A program made the position numbers and the translations under genes. The notes below the pieces were generated by a model. It ran no database searches and was not told the origin of the DNA. It was given only the letters and a program-made list of their open reading frames with translations. A stretch of 64,000 nt of DNA, from the NCBI GenBank assembly GCA_011799875.1, contig CM022301.1, positions 327,626,929-327,690,928 of the forward strand. The letters run 5' to 3'. Each line of letters begins with the position of its first letter. Position 1 is the stretch's first letter. This DNA is from Thinopyrum elongatum (taxonomy: Eukaryota > Streptophyta > Magnoliopsida > Poales > Poaceae). Of the stretch, positions 44,957 to 58,169 are shown in pieces.

Positions 44957-46826
44957 GAAGGTGGCGTCGATGTCGACTCGGAAGACGACGACGTTGCTAC
45001 CGATCAAAAGAAGAAGAAAAAGAAATGCAACAAGAAGCACAAGGAGAAAACAGTGTTGGCTGTCGAAGGATCTGGTGCCCCTAGTACCGGCAAGAAGGCC
45101 AAGGCCGAAGCTCCCGGCAAGGAGGTTGCCACGTGCGCTGATTGCCGGGAGGCTGCTGCAGCCGAGAAGTCTGGGAAAGCTGACGGGCCATATTGCAAGA
45201 TCCATCGGACCAAAGGCCATGATCTCCAAGAGTGTCACCAAGTCGAGCAACTCGTCAAGTAGCAAAAGGCTGAATACAAGAAGCGCGACAAGGAAAGAGA
45301 CCAAGATGGCGTTGGCGGGAAGGGCCGAGGTGGCAGAGGAGGCCGCCCCGACAAGGTCCATTAGCATCAAGGGAAACCTGCTAAAGGCCGTGACAAGAAG
45401 GAACGCGATGACGAGAGCGATGAAGGGGATGAAGAGGAAACCAGTGAGCAGGAGTTTCAGAAGGCCACTGACGCCCTGTGCATTGATGGGGATGCATCCT
45501 TGCACTCCTCTCACCGCCAGCTTAAACAGTGGGCGCGTGAGGTCAATGCTATGGAACCAGCGGCAGAGTTTCGGAAACCGCTCAAGTGGTCCCTCACGCC
45601 CATCATCTTTGACGAAGAGGACCACCCTAACCGCACCACCGTGGTAGGGTGTTTGCCATTGTTGGTTTCACCAACAATCCGCAACCTCAAAGTCACGAAG
45701 ATGTTGGTTGACGTCGGGGCTGGGTTGAATCTGATTTCCCCCAACGTGCTCAACAAGCTTCAGATAGCAGATGAAGAGCTCAAAGTTACCGGTACTTTCC
45801 AAGGGATCAACCCCGGCAGGAGTCGTCCTAAGGGAAAGATCATGCTGCCAGTAACATTCAGATGGGAGGTAAACTACCGGACTGAGAAGGTTGTGTTTGA
45901 TGTGGTTGACCTCCCCCTGCCGTACAATGGAATCCTTGGTCGTCCAGCCCTGGCTAAATTCATGGCGGCATCCCACTATGCCTATAACACGCTGAAGATG
46001 CCAGGGCCAATGGGCGTCATTTCCATTCCATCGGACAAGAAAGACGGAATCATATGCGTGGATAAGATACAGAGAGAGGCAGTCACTGCCGAGGCCGCGG
46101 AAGCTGCCGCTCCCGCCAAGGAGAGTAAGAAAGGGAAGAAAGCTAGCAAGGATACCGGCAAGGAATCCGGGAAGTGCACTTCTCCGGAGTGCGCTGCGCC
46201 TATCGATGACTTGCCAGAAAGTTCCAATAGCAAGAGATCAAAGGTTGCTGCACCTGCTGTGAAGAAGGTCCCGGCAGGGCTGGTTGGCGCTGATGGTACG
46301 TTCCCCATCAGCTCCACCCTTGACGACAAATAGGAAAGCGCGCTCGTTACCTTCCTACGATAGAATGTCAATGTGTTTGCCTGGCAACCATCTGACATCC
46401 CCGGTATTCCCAGGGAGGTAATCAAGCACCACCTTGCTATTTGCCCTCATGCCTGGCCCGTCAAGTAGAAGGTCCGAAAGCAAGCATTGGAGCGGCAGCA
46501 ATTCATTGCCGAAGAGATCAAGAAACTTGAAGCTCCTGGTTTGGTCAGTGGAGTGTTGCACCCAACATGGTTGGCTAATCCAGTGGTGGTGCACAAGACG
46601 AATGGGAAGTGGAGGCTCTGCATAGATTTTACGGATCTAAATAAGGCATGCCCGAAGGACCCATTCCCCTTGCCGCGCATCGATCAGATTGTGGATTCCA
46701 CCTCCGGGTGTGACCTGCTCTCTTTCTTGGACGCTTACTCCGAGTACCACCAGATATTCATATCCAAGGAAGATGAGGAGAAGACCGCGTTCATAACCCC
46801 ATGCGGCACGTACTGCTTTGTACGAA
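44957..46826 (+). pseudogene. Element 1 gag C-terminus, protease and RT start (broken)
   Basis: The gag frame resumes with an acidic stretch, a Lys tract and a Cys/His cluster (CADCREA...YCKIHRTKGHDLQEC, 45130-45237) that may bind nucleic acid. The protease follows (MLVDVGAGLNLIS near 45700-45740, GILGRPALAKF near 45930), then a linker. The RT N-terminus follows, with WLANPVVVHKTNGKWRLCID near 46570-46630 and LNKACPKDPFPLPRID near 46636-46685. Stops in frame are at 45260, 45362, 46331, 46361 and 46466, all TAG. RT is cut by element 3 right after the C-F-V-R residues and continues at 58169. Confidence 0.85.
46822..46826. repeat. Left target-site duplication of element 3 (ACGAA)
   Basis: ACGAA precedes TGTAACACCC and is repeated exactly at 58165-58169. 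Confidence 0.92.
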
Positions 46827-48382
46827 TGTAACACCCTGGTTATCGCTCCTGTTTTTTTTCTTTCGCAGGATTCGACTCCCGTCTTTTTTCTCGGTGTTAT
46901 CGAATTTCTCTAGCTCTTGGGTATATGAAGATGGTCATTTAACCTTGCCTTCCCTATCCAACCAGAGATTCTCTCTAGTCCAACATCACCACCCGAGATA
47001 TATTCTCAGGGTTTTGCTGCCGAAACCCTACCTTCCGAGTTACCGGAAGGGAAACTCTGATCCTTGCAGTTACAAAGGAACCCAATTTCCTTTGATCTGC
47101 TGACTCCCAAACTTTTCCCAATGATCATCCCACATCTATAAACCCTAGATATGCAAAAATATTGCCAAGTCATTTGCAATATTTTTCATTTATAATTAAT
47201 TCCTTTTTCTGCCAGTTAAAGGAATTAAATCCAAGAAATTATCTATCCATCTCCAAAGTTCATGAAAAATTGTGGAGATATTCTTTGTGATCATATTGAG
47301 CTCCCATAAAAATATTGGCCATAATTAAATAAGGGAAATTGCATTTTCCTATTTAAAGCCAATATTGCATTTTGGGCACTTTCTAAAGGAACTACCATTT
47401 TGGTAGCCAGGAAAAATCCCAAATAAATTGTGGAGCTTGTTCCATCCATATATTCACCAGTTCCATCAGAACCCAAGCTTCATAGTTCTAATTTTGAGCA
47501 CAACATCAATTTGCAATTTCTGTCCAGATTTCCAGTTTGCAAAGTAAGTGCTTGGACCCTTGATCTATTTGAGCTGAAATTTTTCATGGTGATTAACATT
47601 GACAAATAACCCATGGATACAAGAAATCAGCTCAATCCCTCCATCCATTCTTCCCCAGCAATTTTCCTAAGTTTCAGTCCATTTGAAAGCTCTGTGAAGG
47701 AAGTACCAATTTGGTATATCCAAATGAGCTGAAATTTTACCAGAACCTCCATACTCCCAAATAACCTCCTTCCACCAAAATTCAGCTCATTCCATGCAGC
47801 CATTTTTCCCCTACATCATCATCTTCCTTTTTGGCCAGATTGCATGGTTACAAAGGAAGTGCCAGATAGACTGGTCCATTTGTGCTGAGTTTTGGCCAAG
47901 ATGATCACCTTGGTAAATTATTACCCTATACCAAGGATCAGGCCAAGAGGAGCACTGTGATGACCACACCACCTATCAAACACCTTGCTGCCAGCTGTCA
48001 TTTGACCAAGGTGCAGTCATATCTGAGCTTCCTGTTCTTTCTTGAGAGGTCAGGTCAACCTAGCGAAGTTTGTAGATAACCCCAGACACGGTTTGGCCTC
48101 GTGTGCGGCGCGGCAACACCGTGGCCACGCGGTGACCGCGTGCAGTGCACGCCAAGGCAGTGCACCGCGTGACCAGAGGCTTCGGGAGCCCTCTTCGGCG
48201 GGCTTCGCCTTGTTCGGGAGTGCCGGCGAGCTTCCCACCGCACACGAACGCCACCTGGATCCTTCTCCCCTCGTCCCCTAGCTCGTTGGCCGCCCCTGCC
48301 GACATAGATTCGCCGCTAGGTCGCCACCATGGCAATGAGCTTCTCGGAGCTCCGTCCGGCGTCGCGTAGCCCTACCCTCACC

Positions 48383-48390
48383 TATTTAAG
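48383..48390 (+). promoter_or_regulatory. TATA-like box of element 3 5' LTR
   Basis: TATTTAAG in CCTATTTAAGGCC, conserved in the 3' LTR and in element 2's 5' LTR. It precedes a CT-rich leader. Confidence 0.6.
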
Positions 48391-50650
48391 GCCACCCCCG
48401 AGTCATTCGAGCACTCACACCACTCCCCTATCCCTCCCCCTTCACCTGCTAGCTCTCTCAGAGGAGCACCGAAGCCCCTCTGCTCTGCCTCCGGCCGCCT
48501 CGGCCTCCGCCTCTGCTCTGGGTCAATCGAGCAGCAGAGCCACTCCCTGGCCCTCTCCTCCATCCACCACCCCTCCACGTCCCGCCTGGACCCTCCCCTA
48601 ACCGTAGGAGCAAGGCTCCCCTGCCCAATTGTGCCTCCATGGCCACCATAGCCGCCACTGTCCCTGCTCAAATTCGAGCGGGCCGGGATGCCTCTCCACC
48701 TCATTGCTCCACCAGGGAAATCCCTCGACCACCGCGAAGCCCTGCCCGAGTTCTTTCTCACCCCACCATCGCCGACGCCTCGAACTCCTCATTGGCCGAC
48801 GCCGTCGTCCGCCATGGTTACGCCTCGAGCAGCAGCGAGGGCGTTGCAGACCTTCTCAGGCAACCCTGCGGGTACCCGCGAACGCGGCAGACAGTGGCAG
48901 TGCTCCTGCGCGCGCCGGCCGGCCCTCCCGCACCGCCGGCATCCGAGCCACCCCTGGCTCCGATCGGGAGGATGAGGACGACCCAGGGGAAGAGAGAGAG
49001 AAGGGATGGGGCGGGCCCCATCTGTAAATGACCCAACAGCCGGGCCCAGCCACTTAAGTGGCCACGTACTCAGTGGAGTACGTTTTTCCTATAGTGAAAG
49101 CGTATTTTCCTAAAGTACGCTTTCGCTCTTAGCCCCGCTGCCGAAACTATTAAATTGTGGCCGTTCACCCGTTAAGAGCAGAATTGAATAAATTCTTATT
49201 TGTTTTATGCCTAAACAATGAACGGCCACAACTTCGCGACCGTGACTCCGATTGAGGTAAAACCAATGACCACGTCTTCGTCTCGTCGAGCCCGTTCCGA
49301 TGAGGTCACTTCCATAATGTTTACACATTCTGAAAATGACCATTTTGCCCTTGCCCTTTATCAGCGCCTCCGAGGGAAAATCTTTTCCGGCGAATTCTTC
49401 CGTGAAGTGATCGCACTTCTTTCTGGAGTATTCCTTCACCCCAGGCAAGCCGACCATCTGATATATGCCCTAAAGCATTGCTCTGTGTTATTCTTGCGTG
49501 TTAAATTAATGATTATGCCTGTGATAGAAATAATTAAACTTCTGCTAGGTTGCACTTACTGTTTACATTACTTGTCAATGCTCATTGTATTATCACACTT
49601 GTGACTCATATATGACAGTTGGGAGATAGGTTGTTATGTTTTCATATTGCATAGCTACTGCCATCTCCAGTTATTGGATAAACAACCATACTTGCTAAAT
49701 GATGGCTAAAGCTATACCTAGTCGGTTGATCCAGAGTCACTTGTCCGGACTTATCCGTGCAACCACATTTGCCGGTATGGGACGGACTTGACTTGGTCTG
49801 ATTGCGTGCTCTTTTATCGGTACCACCAACTAGGGAAGGTTATGCTCGTGCGCTGCCCTGGCCTGGTAGGCGGCGATAACCTTGTGAGCCCAGTTGAGAT
49901 ATTTGCCGGCGTCCCTGTTTGGGACAGTTTAGTTGGCCACGACGGTGGCAGGTATCACGAGGTGACACAGGGGCCACCCAGGACATGACCCTGGGAGGGT
50001 ATGATTATCGGTGGTACGATGAGAGAGTCACGGGTTAGGCAGGTTTCGTTGGAGCAACCCTGGTCCACCCGAATGGGATCATGAGGTCAGGTGCTCCATG
50101 GTGTGGGTAAAGTGCGCAACCTCTGTAGAGTGTAAAATCTATTCGAATAGCCACGTCCACGATATTGGACAGTCCATCCAGACCTCTCTAGGTGGTCAAC
50201 CGTAACAGTAATATAATAATGATGGAAGAACTCGTCTTATGCCCTGAAGTACTCACTGGATCGTGAATATTCTGAGAATTGTAAGGCAACCCGGAAGAGA
50301 GTAAGTTTATCAGACTTACGGCGGAGATGCATAGACATCGGATGATGTCAGGGATATGATATGTTGGCCATGGAATGGCTATGTAAGAGATGGTCGGATG
50401 ACCGAAAACTTGGATTGGATTTGGTTCAACATCGGATTGGATCATGAGAATGTTCGGAGTATGGATTATTTACTTGCTATGCTTTACTGTATTTTACTTT
50501 AGTAGTTATCTTGCAGGATAAACCTGTTATGACATGATAATTAATCTTGCTAGATAGGTATACTATGCCATGATAATTAATGTTGCTCTAATAACATATG
50601 CATGCTTGAATGCCATGGATTGCTTTGCTTGGTGTATATGTTAGTTTGGT

Positions 50651-50845
50651 TTGCTTGCGAGTACATTCAAAAGTACTCAGCGGCCTTCAATGTGGCCAGG
50701 TTCACATAAGGATCCATCATCCGTCGACGAGGAGCCGGAGCGTTCGCGGGCTAGGAGTGTAACCCAGTCAGATCCCTATGGATTGGAGACGCACAAAGAC
50801 CATGCTGCCCTAGATAGAGCTTTTCCGCTACCACCACCTTTGTAA
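50651..50845 (+). CDS. LTR mini-ORF in element 3 5' LTR
   Basis: Same frame and length as 44614-44808; the ATG at 50690 opens MWPGSHKDPSSVDEEPERSR. It differs from the element 2 version by a handful of substitutions, several silent, and ends PLPPPL then TAA. The 3' LTR copy of this element (57828-58022) has TGA in place of CGT after the EEPE codons. Function unknown; it could be the last exon of an LTR transcript. Confidence 0.3.
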   Translation: MLASTFKSTQRPSMWPGSHKDPSSVDEEPERSRARSVTQSDPYGLETHKDHAALDRAFPLPPPL

Positions 50846-50987
50846 CTATAATGTAAATTTTATATATCCATTAATTGAAATGCCTGTGTTCTTGATACTT
50901 GTTGTAAACGCGCATGCCAGAGTGATTTCCTGGGCTGGTATGCGTGGCGACCGTCTGGCTACAGTGGTAATCAGGCGGGGCTCCACA

Positions 50988-53900
50988 ACGGATGGTATCT
51001 GAGCAGCCTGGCTGACCATAGGTTACCCTAGCTGGACTTCAATGTCTTGTGCTCAGTAGAAAGCCCAGATGGATTTCAGCCATCTTTGCCAACCTGGCAC
51101 GGCTACTATTGATCATAAGGCAACCCCCTAGGTTTTGGCTCCATCAGACCCCAACTCTCGTGGCCTTTGTCTCCGGTGTGAAATGCTCGCACCCGGCAAC
51201 GACCCATGATCCCTGAACCCCTAGGTAAACCAGATATCCCTACCTTGCTTGCTAACCATGGCATTTCTCTTCTTAACTCTAGTTTCCTTTGGGAAACACT
51301 TATAAATTCTATCTTTCCCCGACAACCTTAGGATCGTGGACTAAGCCATTTTGGCTATGGTCGTGAGTCGAGTGTGATGTTCCCTAAGGAAGTAGTAGCA
51401 GCTTGACACCAGTGCTACCAGGAGCATTGCGTGGTTTTGCTTCTAAATCCTTAGAGGTGCATCGAGTGCGCTAGGCTAGTTATACTAGTGGATCTTCGGC
51501 CACATGTGTAAGGTTCACAGAATTTGAGCTTTATTTTCTTTTTGGTTTTCGCAGTTCTTGTTTCTTTTGTCGGTTCCGTCTCTTCGTTCCGACTGGATCC
51601 ATCCGCAAGTGCCGTCAAGAAGACTAGTATACAACTTGGATAATACCCAATAATCCAAATTCAGCACGAGTTAAGCCAAGCCAACTGCCTGGTATTCAGA
51701 AGAGCAGCACCGGATCTGTCAGGAATGAAGAATGGGTCAGAAGCAGAATCTATGTGCAACAGACAAGGACATAATATACCTGAGAGAGAGTTTGCCTCCG
51801 AACAGATCACACCTAAGGAGCAGTCAGATAAGCTACCAAGAATGAACACCAGTAAGGACAAATTATTCTGTCCAAGGATTATTTCAGTCAGTGAGGTGAA
51901 CCGAGTCTTTCTCAATGGATCCAAGAATCATTTATTACCCATCGAAGACATATTTCAAGAATGTGAATGTGCCAAGAGCAGCAACAAAACTCCGGGACAA
52001 TGGTACAAATTTCAAAGCAAATCTTGAAGTTCACCATTGCAAATACAAAATTTTCTGGGCACTGTGAACAAGGTTTGCAAGGAATATGGATGAGCTCACG
52101 GTTGCCTAGAATCACTGAGCTTCCAAGCATCCAGAATCAAGGAGCACCTAACATGATTGGAAACTCAGCTGAACCGAATGGAATTATCCGTCAACTGCTT
52201 ATTATCGGCAACACCTGGTTTGAATACAAAGGGTATTCCGAATTAATTAACAACATGAGGTCTGCATCAGTCTTGCAACCTTTACAGCAACCAGGATCGT
52301 ACCAGCAGAAGGACAAGAGATGTGCATGACCAATGGAAGGTCTTCAGACAAGGTATGGCCTATACCAAGTGTTGGCTCCGCTATGGGTAAAATTCCGGAT
52401 ACGTCGGAAGGAAGCCAAAATAGGCCATAGAACTGACTGTGTAAACAATGAAAGGCTTCTGGTATAAGGAACCCAGCCTTCCTTCGCAAGCTACCAGACT
52501 GCCATTCTTCCTCGGTACGCCACTTGGTGAGAAAATCTTCTGTGATACGACACTCCAATCTTTTACATCGTGCTACCGCAGAAAGTTTCCAGCATAAGGC
52601 AACTGACCTTTTGCAGTAAACCACATGAGGGGAAAAAATCTGAGGTACGATACCCAGCCTTCTTCAGCACGCTACTTTGGCAGAAGCTTCGAACATAAGG
52701 AATTCAGCCTTCTTCAACACGCCATTGTGCCCACGACAATCTTGTCAGGAGCACGAACTAGTCCAGACACACCCGTCTGCCTTAGAACTCAGTAGTTATG
52801 AAGGGAGTTATCCTACCTCTGCATTTGTTGTGAGCATGCAGTCCAGTGGATCAGTTCATGCGAGCCACTCGTACACGGGAATGACTGTGTTCAGAGAAAC
52901 ATTGGCCCCATGTTGAAAGAAGAATATGAGCACTGCAATCCCTACGAGATATGCAAGAGTAAGTTGTGAGAACAAGCCCGACAAGCCGGGAAAACAATCA
53001 AGGAGCCATGTTTGCAGGTCATTACAGGTCCACCAAAGGAATCCTCAAGAACAAAGAAGTTGTGGATAAATAACCTCCGTGACGGTCAACAAGATACAGC
53101 TTCACAGACAGGGTACTACCAATCCTCGTCAGACTCTTGCATATACGGCCACAACAATGCAGCCAACATGCCGCACTCATCCTAAACATGGGCCATCAAC
53201 CAAGATAAGAGGCTATACTCCGATAGATACACCGGATTATAGCGATACTATGTTTAGCTCGGTGGTCATAGCAAGGACTACAGATGCTATATATGACAGA
53301 GCCATCTACACGAGCGACAGAGTTTGAAACAAGACATTCAGATAGAATGGCTCAAAGCACATTAGCATCAACAACTCGTAGACATCATGATATCATTGGA
53401 ATAAGAGATTATTGTCTATGATTACTTTATGATCATGCCTGACATTTCATTTGAGGATATAGCAGCAATAGCTCGGTCATGTTGTTCCTTGAATTATGGA
53501 TCACCTAGGGACAAAGTCAGAATGCCTAAGACACAAGGAAATGGCAGTATGGAACCCACAGCCAGACTGAGCATTCTGACACGGCAAAAAGAAAGCCACT
53601 CCCACTCACTCGAGGCCATGCGATCATGTGAGCCCTGGTACTAGGAAAGGATGTATTGCCCATGAGAGTCAGAGTACGATGTATCGCAATAAAATCCGAA
53701 GCAGTTACTTCCAAGCCATGGAAACCAAGCTGTTTGTTGGTACTACCCGCTACCCCACCTAGCAACACCACTATCAGGACAAAAGGTACACCTGACAGGA
53801 AAGAGAAGGATTCAAGGAAATTGTGTGCAGAGACAACACCTGGGCCATCAGAAGAGGCAGTTGAAAGGTCAGTGAACCAACGAAGACGAGATCGCTGATG

Positions 53901-53988
53901 GATCCAAGTCGCACACAGGTAATTCCCCCTTCCCCGGGAGGTAAGCCCGGAAATCTCGAGGACGAGATTTTCTTAAGGGGGGTAGGTT
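50988..53988 (+). other. Non-coding internal domain of element 3
   Basis: Homologous to 38983-42000 throughout and likewise without gag or pol. The ~50-bp tandem array lies at 52450-52735. The hairpin AAATCTCG/CGAGATTT lies at 53951-53970, followed by the polypurine tract AAGGGGGGTAGG. No gene seen. Confidence 0.8.
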
Positions 53989-56900
53989 TGTAACACCCTG
54001 GTTTTCACTCCTGTTTTTTTTCTTTCGCGGGATTCGACTCCCGTCTTTTTTCTCGGTGTTATCAGATTTCTCTAGCTCTTGGGTATATCAAGATGGTCAT
54101 TTAACCTTGCCTTCCCTATCCAACCAGAGATTCTCTCCAGTCCAACCTCACCACCCGAGATATATTCTCAGGGTTTTGCTGCCGAAACCCTACCTTCCGA
54201 GTTACCGGAAGGGAAACTCTGATCCTTGCAGTTACAAAGGAACCCCAATTTCCTTTGATCTGCTGACTCCCAAACTTTTCCCAATGATCATCCCACATCT
54301 ATAAACCCTGGATATGCAAAAATATTGCCAAGTCATTTGCAATATTTTTCATTTATAATTAATTCCTTTTTCTGCCAGTTAAAGGAATTAAATCCAGGAA
54401 ATTATTTATCCATATCCAAAGTTCATGAAAAATTGTGGAGATATTCTTTGTGATCATATTGAGCTCCCATAAAAATATTGGCCATAATTAAATAAGGGAA
54501 ATTGCATTTTCCTATTTAAAGCCAATATTGCATTTTGGGCACTTTCTAAAGGAACTACCATTTTGGTAGCCAGGAAAAATCCCAAATAAATTGTGGAGCT
54601 TGTTCCATCCATATATTCACCATTTCCATCAGAACCCAAGCTTCATAGTTCTAATTTTGAGCACAACATCAATTTGTAATTTCTGTCCAGATTTTTAGTT
54701 TGCAAAGGAAGTGCTTGGACCCTTGATCTATTTGAGCTGAAATTTTTCATGGTGATTAACATTGACAAATAACCCATGGATACCAAAAATCAGTTCAATC
54801 CCTCCATCCATTCTTCCCCAGCAATTTTCCTAAGTTTCAGTCCATTTGAAAGCTCTGTGAAGGAAGTACCAATTTGGTATATCCAAATGAGCTCAAATTT
54901 TACTAGAACCTCCATACTCCCAAATAACCTCCCTCCACCAAAATTCAGCTCTATCCATGCAGCCATTTTTCCCCTACATCATCATCTTCCTTTTTGGCCA
55001 GATTGCATGGTTACAAAGGAAGTGCCAAATAGACTGGTCATTTGTGCTGAGTTTTGGCCAAGATGATCACCTTGATAGATTATTACCCTATGCCAAGGAT
55101 CAGGCCAAGAGGAGCACTGTGATGACCACACACCTATCAAACACCTTGCTGCCAGTTGTCATTTGACTAAGGTGCAGTCATATCTGAGCTTCCTGTTCTT
55201 TCCTGAGAGGTCAGGTCAACTCAGTGAAGTGTGTAGATAACCCCAGACATGATTTGGCCTCGTGTGCGGCGCAGCAACATCGTGGCCACGCGGTGACCGC
55301 GTGCAGTGCACGCCAAGGCAGTGCACCGCGTGACCAGAGGCTTCGGGAGCCCTCTCCGGCGGGCTCCGGCTTGTCCGGGAGCACCGGCGAGCTGCCCACC
55401 GCACACGTACGCCGCCTGGAGCCTTCTCCTCTCGTCCCCTAGCTCGTTGGCCACCCCTGCTGACATAGATTCGCCGCTAGGTCGCCGCCACGGCGATGAG
55501 CTTCTCGAAGCTCCGTCCGGCGTCGCGTAGCCCTGCCCTCACCTATTTAAGGCCACCCCTGAGCCATTCAAGCACTCACACCACTCCCCTATCCCTCCCC
55601 CTTCACCTGCTAGCTCTCTCAGAGGAGCACCAAAGCCCCTCTGCTCTGCCTCTGGCCGCCTCGGCCTCCGCCTCTGCTCTGGGTCAATCGAGCAGCAGAG
55701 CCACTCCCTGGCCCTCTCCTCCATCCACCACCCCTCCACGTCCCGCCTGGACCCTCCACTAACCATAGGAGCGAGGCTCCCCTACCCAATTGCGCCGCCA
55801 TGGCCGCCATAGCCACCACTGTCCCTGCTCAAATTCGAGCGGGCCGGGATGCCTCTCCAACTCATTGCTCCACCAGGGAAATCCCTCGACCACAGCGAAG
55901 CCCTGACCGAGTCCTTTCTCACCCCTCCACCGCCGCTGCCTTGAAGTCCTCATTGGCCGGCGCCGTCGTCCGCCATGGTTACGCCTCGAGCAGCAGCGAG
56001 GGCATTGCAGACCTTCTCAAGCGACCCTGCGGGTACCCGCGGACGCGGCAGAGAGTGGCGGTGCTCTTGCGCGCGCCGGCCGGCCCTCCCGCACCGCCGT
56101 GCGGCCGCTACGCCGGCGTCCGAGCCGCCCCTGCCTCCGATCGGGAGGATGAGGATGACCCAGGGGAAGAGAGAGAGAGAAGGGATGGGGCGGGCCCCAT
56201 CTGTAAATGACCCAACAGCCGGGCCCAGCCACTAAAGTGGCCACGAACTCGGTGGAGTACGTTTTTCCTATAGTGAAAGCGTATTTTCCTAAAGTACGCT
56301 TTCGCTCTCAGCCCTACTGCCGAAACTATTAAATTGTGGCCATTCACTCGTTAAGAGCAGAATTGAATAAATTCTTATTTGTTTTCTGCCTAAACAATGA
56401 ACGGCCACAACTTCGCGACCGTGACTCCGATTGAGGTAAAACCAACGCCCACGTCTTTGTCTCGTCGAGCTCGTTCCGATGAGGTCACTTCCATAATGTT
56501 TACACATTTTGAAAATGACCATTTTGCCCTTGCCCTCTATCAGCCCCTCCGAGGGAGAATCTTTTCCGGCGAATTCTTCCGCGAAGTGATCGCACTTCTT
56601 TCCGGAGTATTCCTTCACCCCAGGCAAGCTGACCATCTGATATATGCCCTAAAGCATTGCTCTGTGTTATTCTTGTGTGTTAAATTAATGATTATGCCTG
56701 TGATAGAAATAATTAAACTTCTGCTAGGTTGCACTTACTGTTTACATTACTTGTCAATGCTCATTGTATTATCACACTTGTGACTCATATATGACAGTTG
56801 GGAGATAGGTTGTTATGTTTTCATCATGCATAGCTACTGCCATCTCCAGTTATTGGATAAACAACCATGCTTGCTAAATGATGGCTAAAGCTAAACCTAG

Positions 56901-58164
56901 TGGGTTGATCCAGAGTCACCTGTCCGGACTTATCCGTGCAACCACATTTGCCGGTATGGGACGGCCTTGACTTGGTCTGATCGCGTGCTCTTTTATCGGT
57001 ACCACCAACTAGGGAAGGTTATGCGCGCGCTGCCCGGGCCCGGTAGGCGGCGATAACCTTGTGAGCCTAGTTGAGATATATGCCGGCGTCCCCGTTTGGG
57101 ACAGTTTAGTTGGCCACGACGGTGGCAGGTGTCACGAGGTGACACAGGGGCCACCCGGGACATGACCCTAGGAGGGTATGATTTTCGGTGGTACGATGAG
57201 AGAGTCACGGGTTAGGCAGGTTTCGTTGGAGCAACCCTGGTCCACCCGAATAGGATCACGAGGTCAGGTGCTCCATGGTGTGGGTAAAGTGCGCAACCTC
57301 TGCAGAGTGTAAAATCTATTCGAATAGCCGTGTCCACAGTATTGGACAGTCCGTCCAGACCTCTCTAGGTGGTCAACCATAACAGTAATATAATAATGAT
57401 GGAAGAACTCGTCTTATGCTCTGAAGTACCCAGTGGATCGTTAATATTCTGAGAATTGTAAGGCAACCCGAAAGAGAGTAAGTTTATCAGACTTACGATG
57501 GAGATGCATAGACATCGGATGATGTCAGGGATATGATATGTTGGCCATGGAATGGCTATGAAAGAGATGGTCGGATGACCAAAAACTTGGATTGGATTTG
57601 GTTCAACATCGGATTGGATCATGAGAATGTTTGGAGTATGGATTATTTACTTGCTATGCTTTACTGTATTTTACTTTAGTAGTTATCTTGCTGGATAAAC
57701 CTGTTATGACATGATAATTAATCTTGCTAGATAGGTATACTATGCCATGATAATTAATGTTGCTCCAAAAACATATGCATGCTTGAATGCCATGGATTGC
57801 TTTGCTTGGTGTATATGTTAGTTTGGTTTGCTTGCGAGTACATTCAAAAGTACTCAGCGGCCTTCAATGTGGCCAGGTTCACATAAGGATCCGTCATCCG
57901 TCTACGAGGAGCCGGAGTGATCGCGGGCTAGGAGAGTAACCCAGTCAGATCCCTGTGGATTGGAGCCGCACCAAGACCATGCTGCCCTAGATAGAGCTTT
58001 TCCGCTGCCACCACCTTTGTAACTATCATGTAAGACTTATATATCCATTAATAGAAATGCCTGTGTTCTTGATACTTGTTGTAAACGCGCATGCCAGAGT
58101 GATTTCCTGGGCTGGTATGCGTGGCGACCGTCTGACTACAGTGGTAATCAGGCGGGGCGCCACA
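53989..58164 (+). repeat. Element 3 3' LTR
   Basis: 4,176 bp, closely similar to the 5' LTR with scattered substitutions and small indels. It ends GGGGCGCCACA before ACGAA. Confidence 0.92.
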
Positions 58165-58169
58165 ACGAA

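Larger units (their letters stand above)
46827..50987 (+). repeat. Element 3 5' LTR
   Basis: 4,161 bp, TGTAACACCC to GGGGCTCCACA. AT-rich first 1.2 kb, then a GC-rich promoter region with TATTTAAG at 48383-48390 and a CT-rich leader, then AT-rich sequence. ATG-started frames in the GC-rich part (48639-49031) are not kept in element 2 and are not called. A mini-ORF lies at 50651-50845. Confidence 0.92.
46827..58164 (+). mobile_element. Element 3: complete LARD-like LTR retrotransposon
   Basis: 11,338 bp with 5' LTR 46827-50987, internal domain 50988-53988 and 3' LTR 53989-58164, flanked by ACGAA on both sides. It is the same family as element 2 and the only copy here free of nested insertions, so it shows the full plan: two ~4.17-kb LTRs around ~3.0 kb of non-coding sequence. 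The primer region reads TGGTATCTGAGCAG, one change from the tRNA-Met site. It needs gag and pol from elsewhere. Confidence 0.9.

Noticed and set aside
44810..45647. Overlapping frames of about 270 codons on both strands across element 1 gag
   Set aside because: They are shadows of the real gag frame, which has the Cys/His cluster and continues to the protease.
48639..49031. 130-codon ATG-started ORF in element 3's 5' LTR, with a 136-codon version at 55800-56210
   Set aside because: The two copies are LTRs of one element and were identical at insertion, so their similarity is not evidence of selection. Element 2's matching region does not keep the start or frame, and the two C-terminal parts differ by frameshift.
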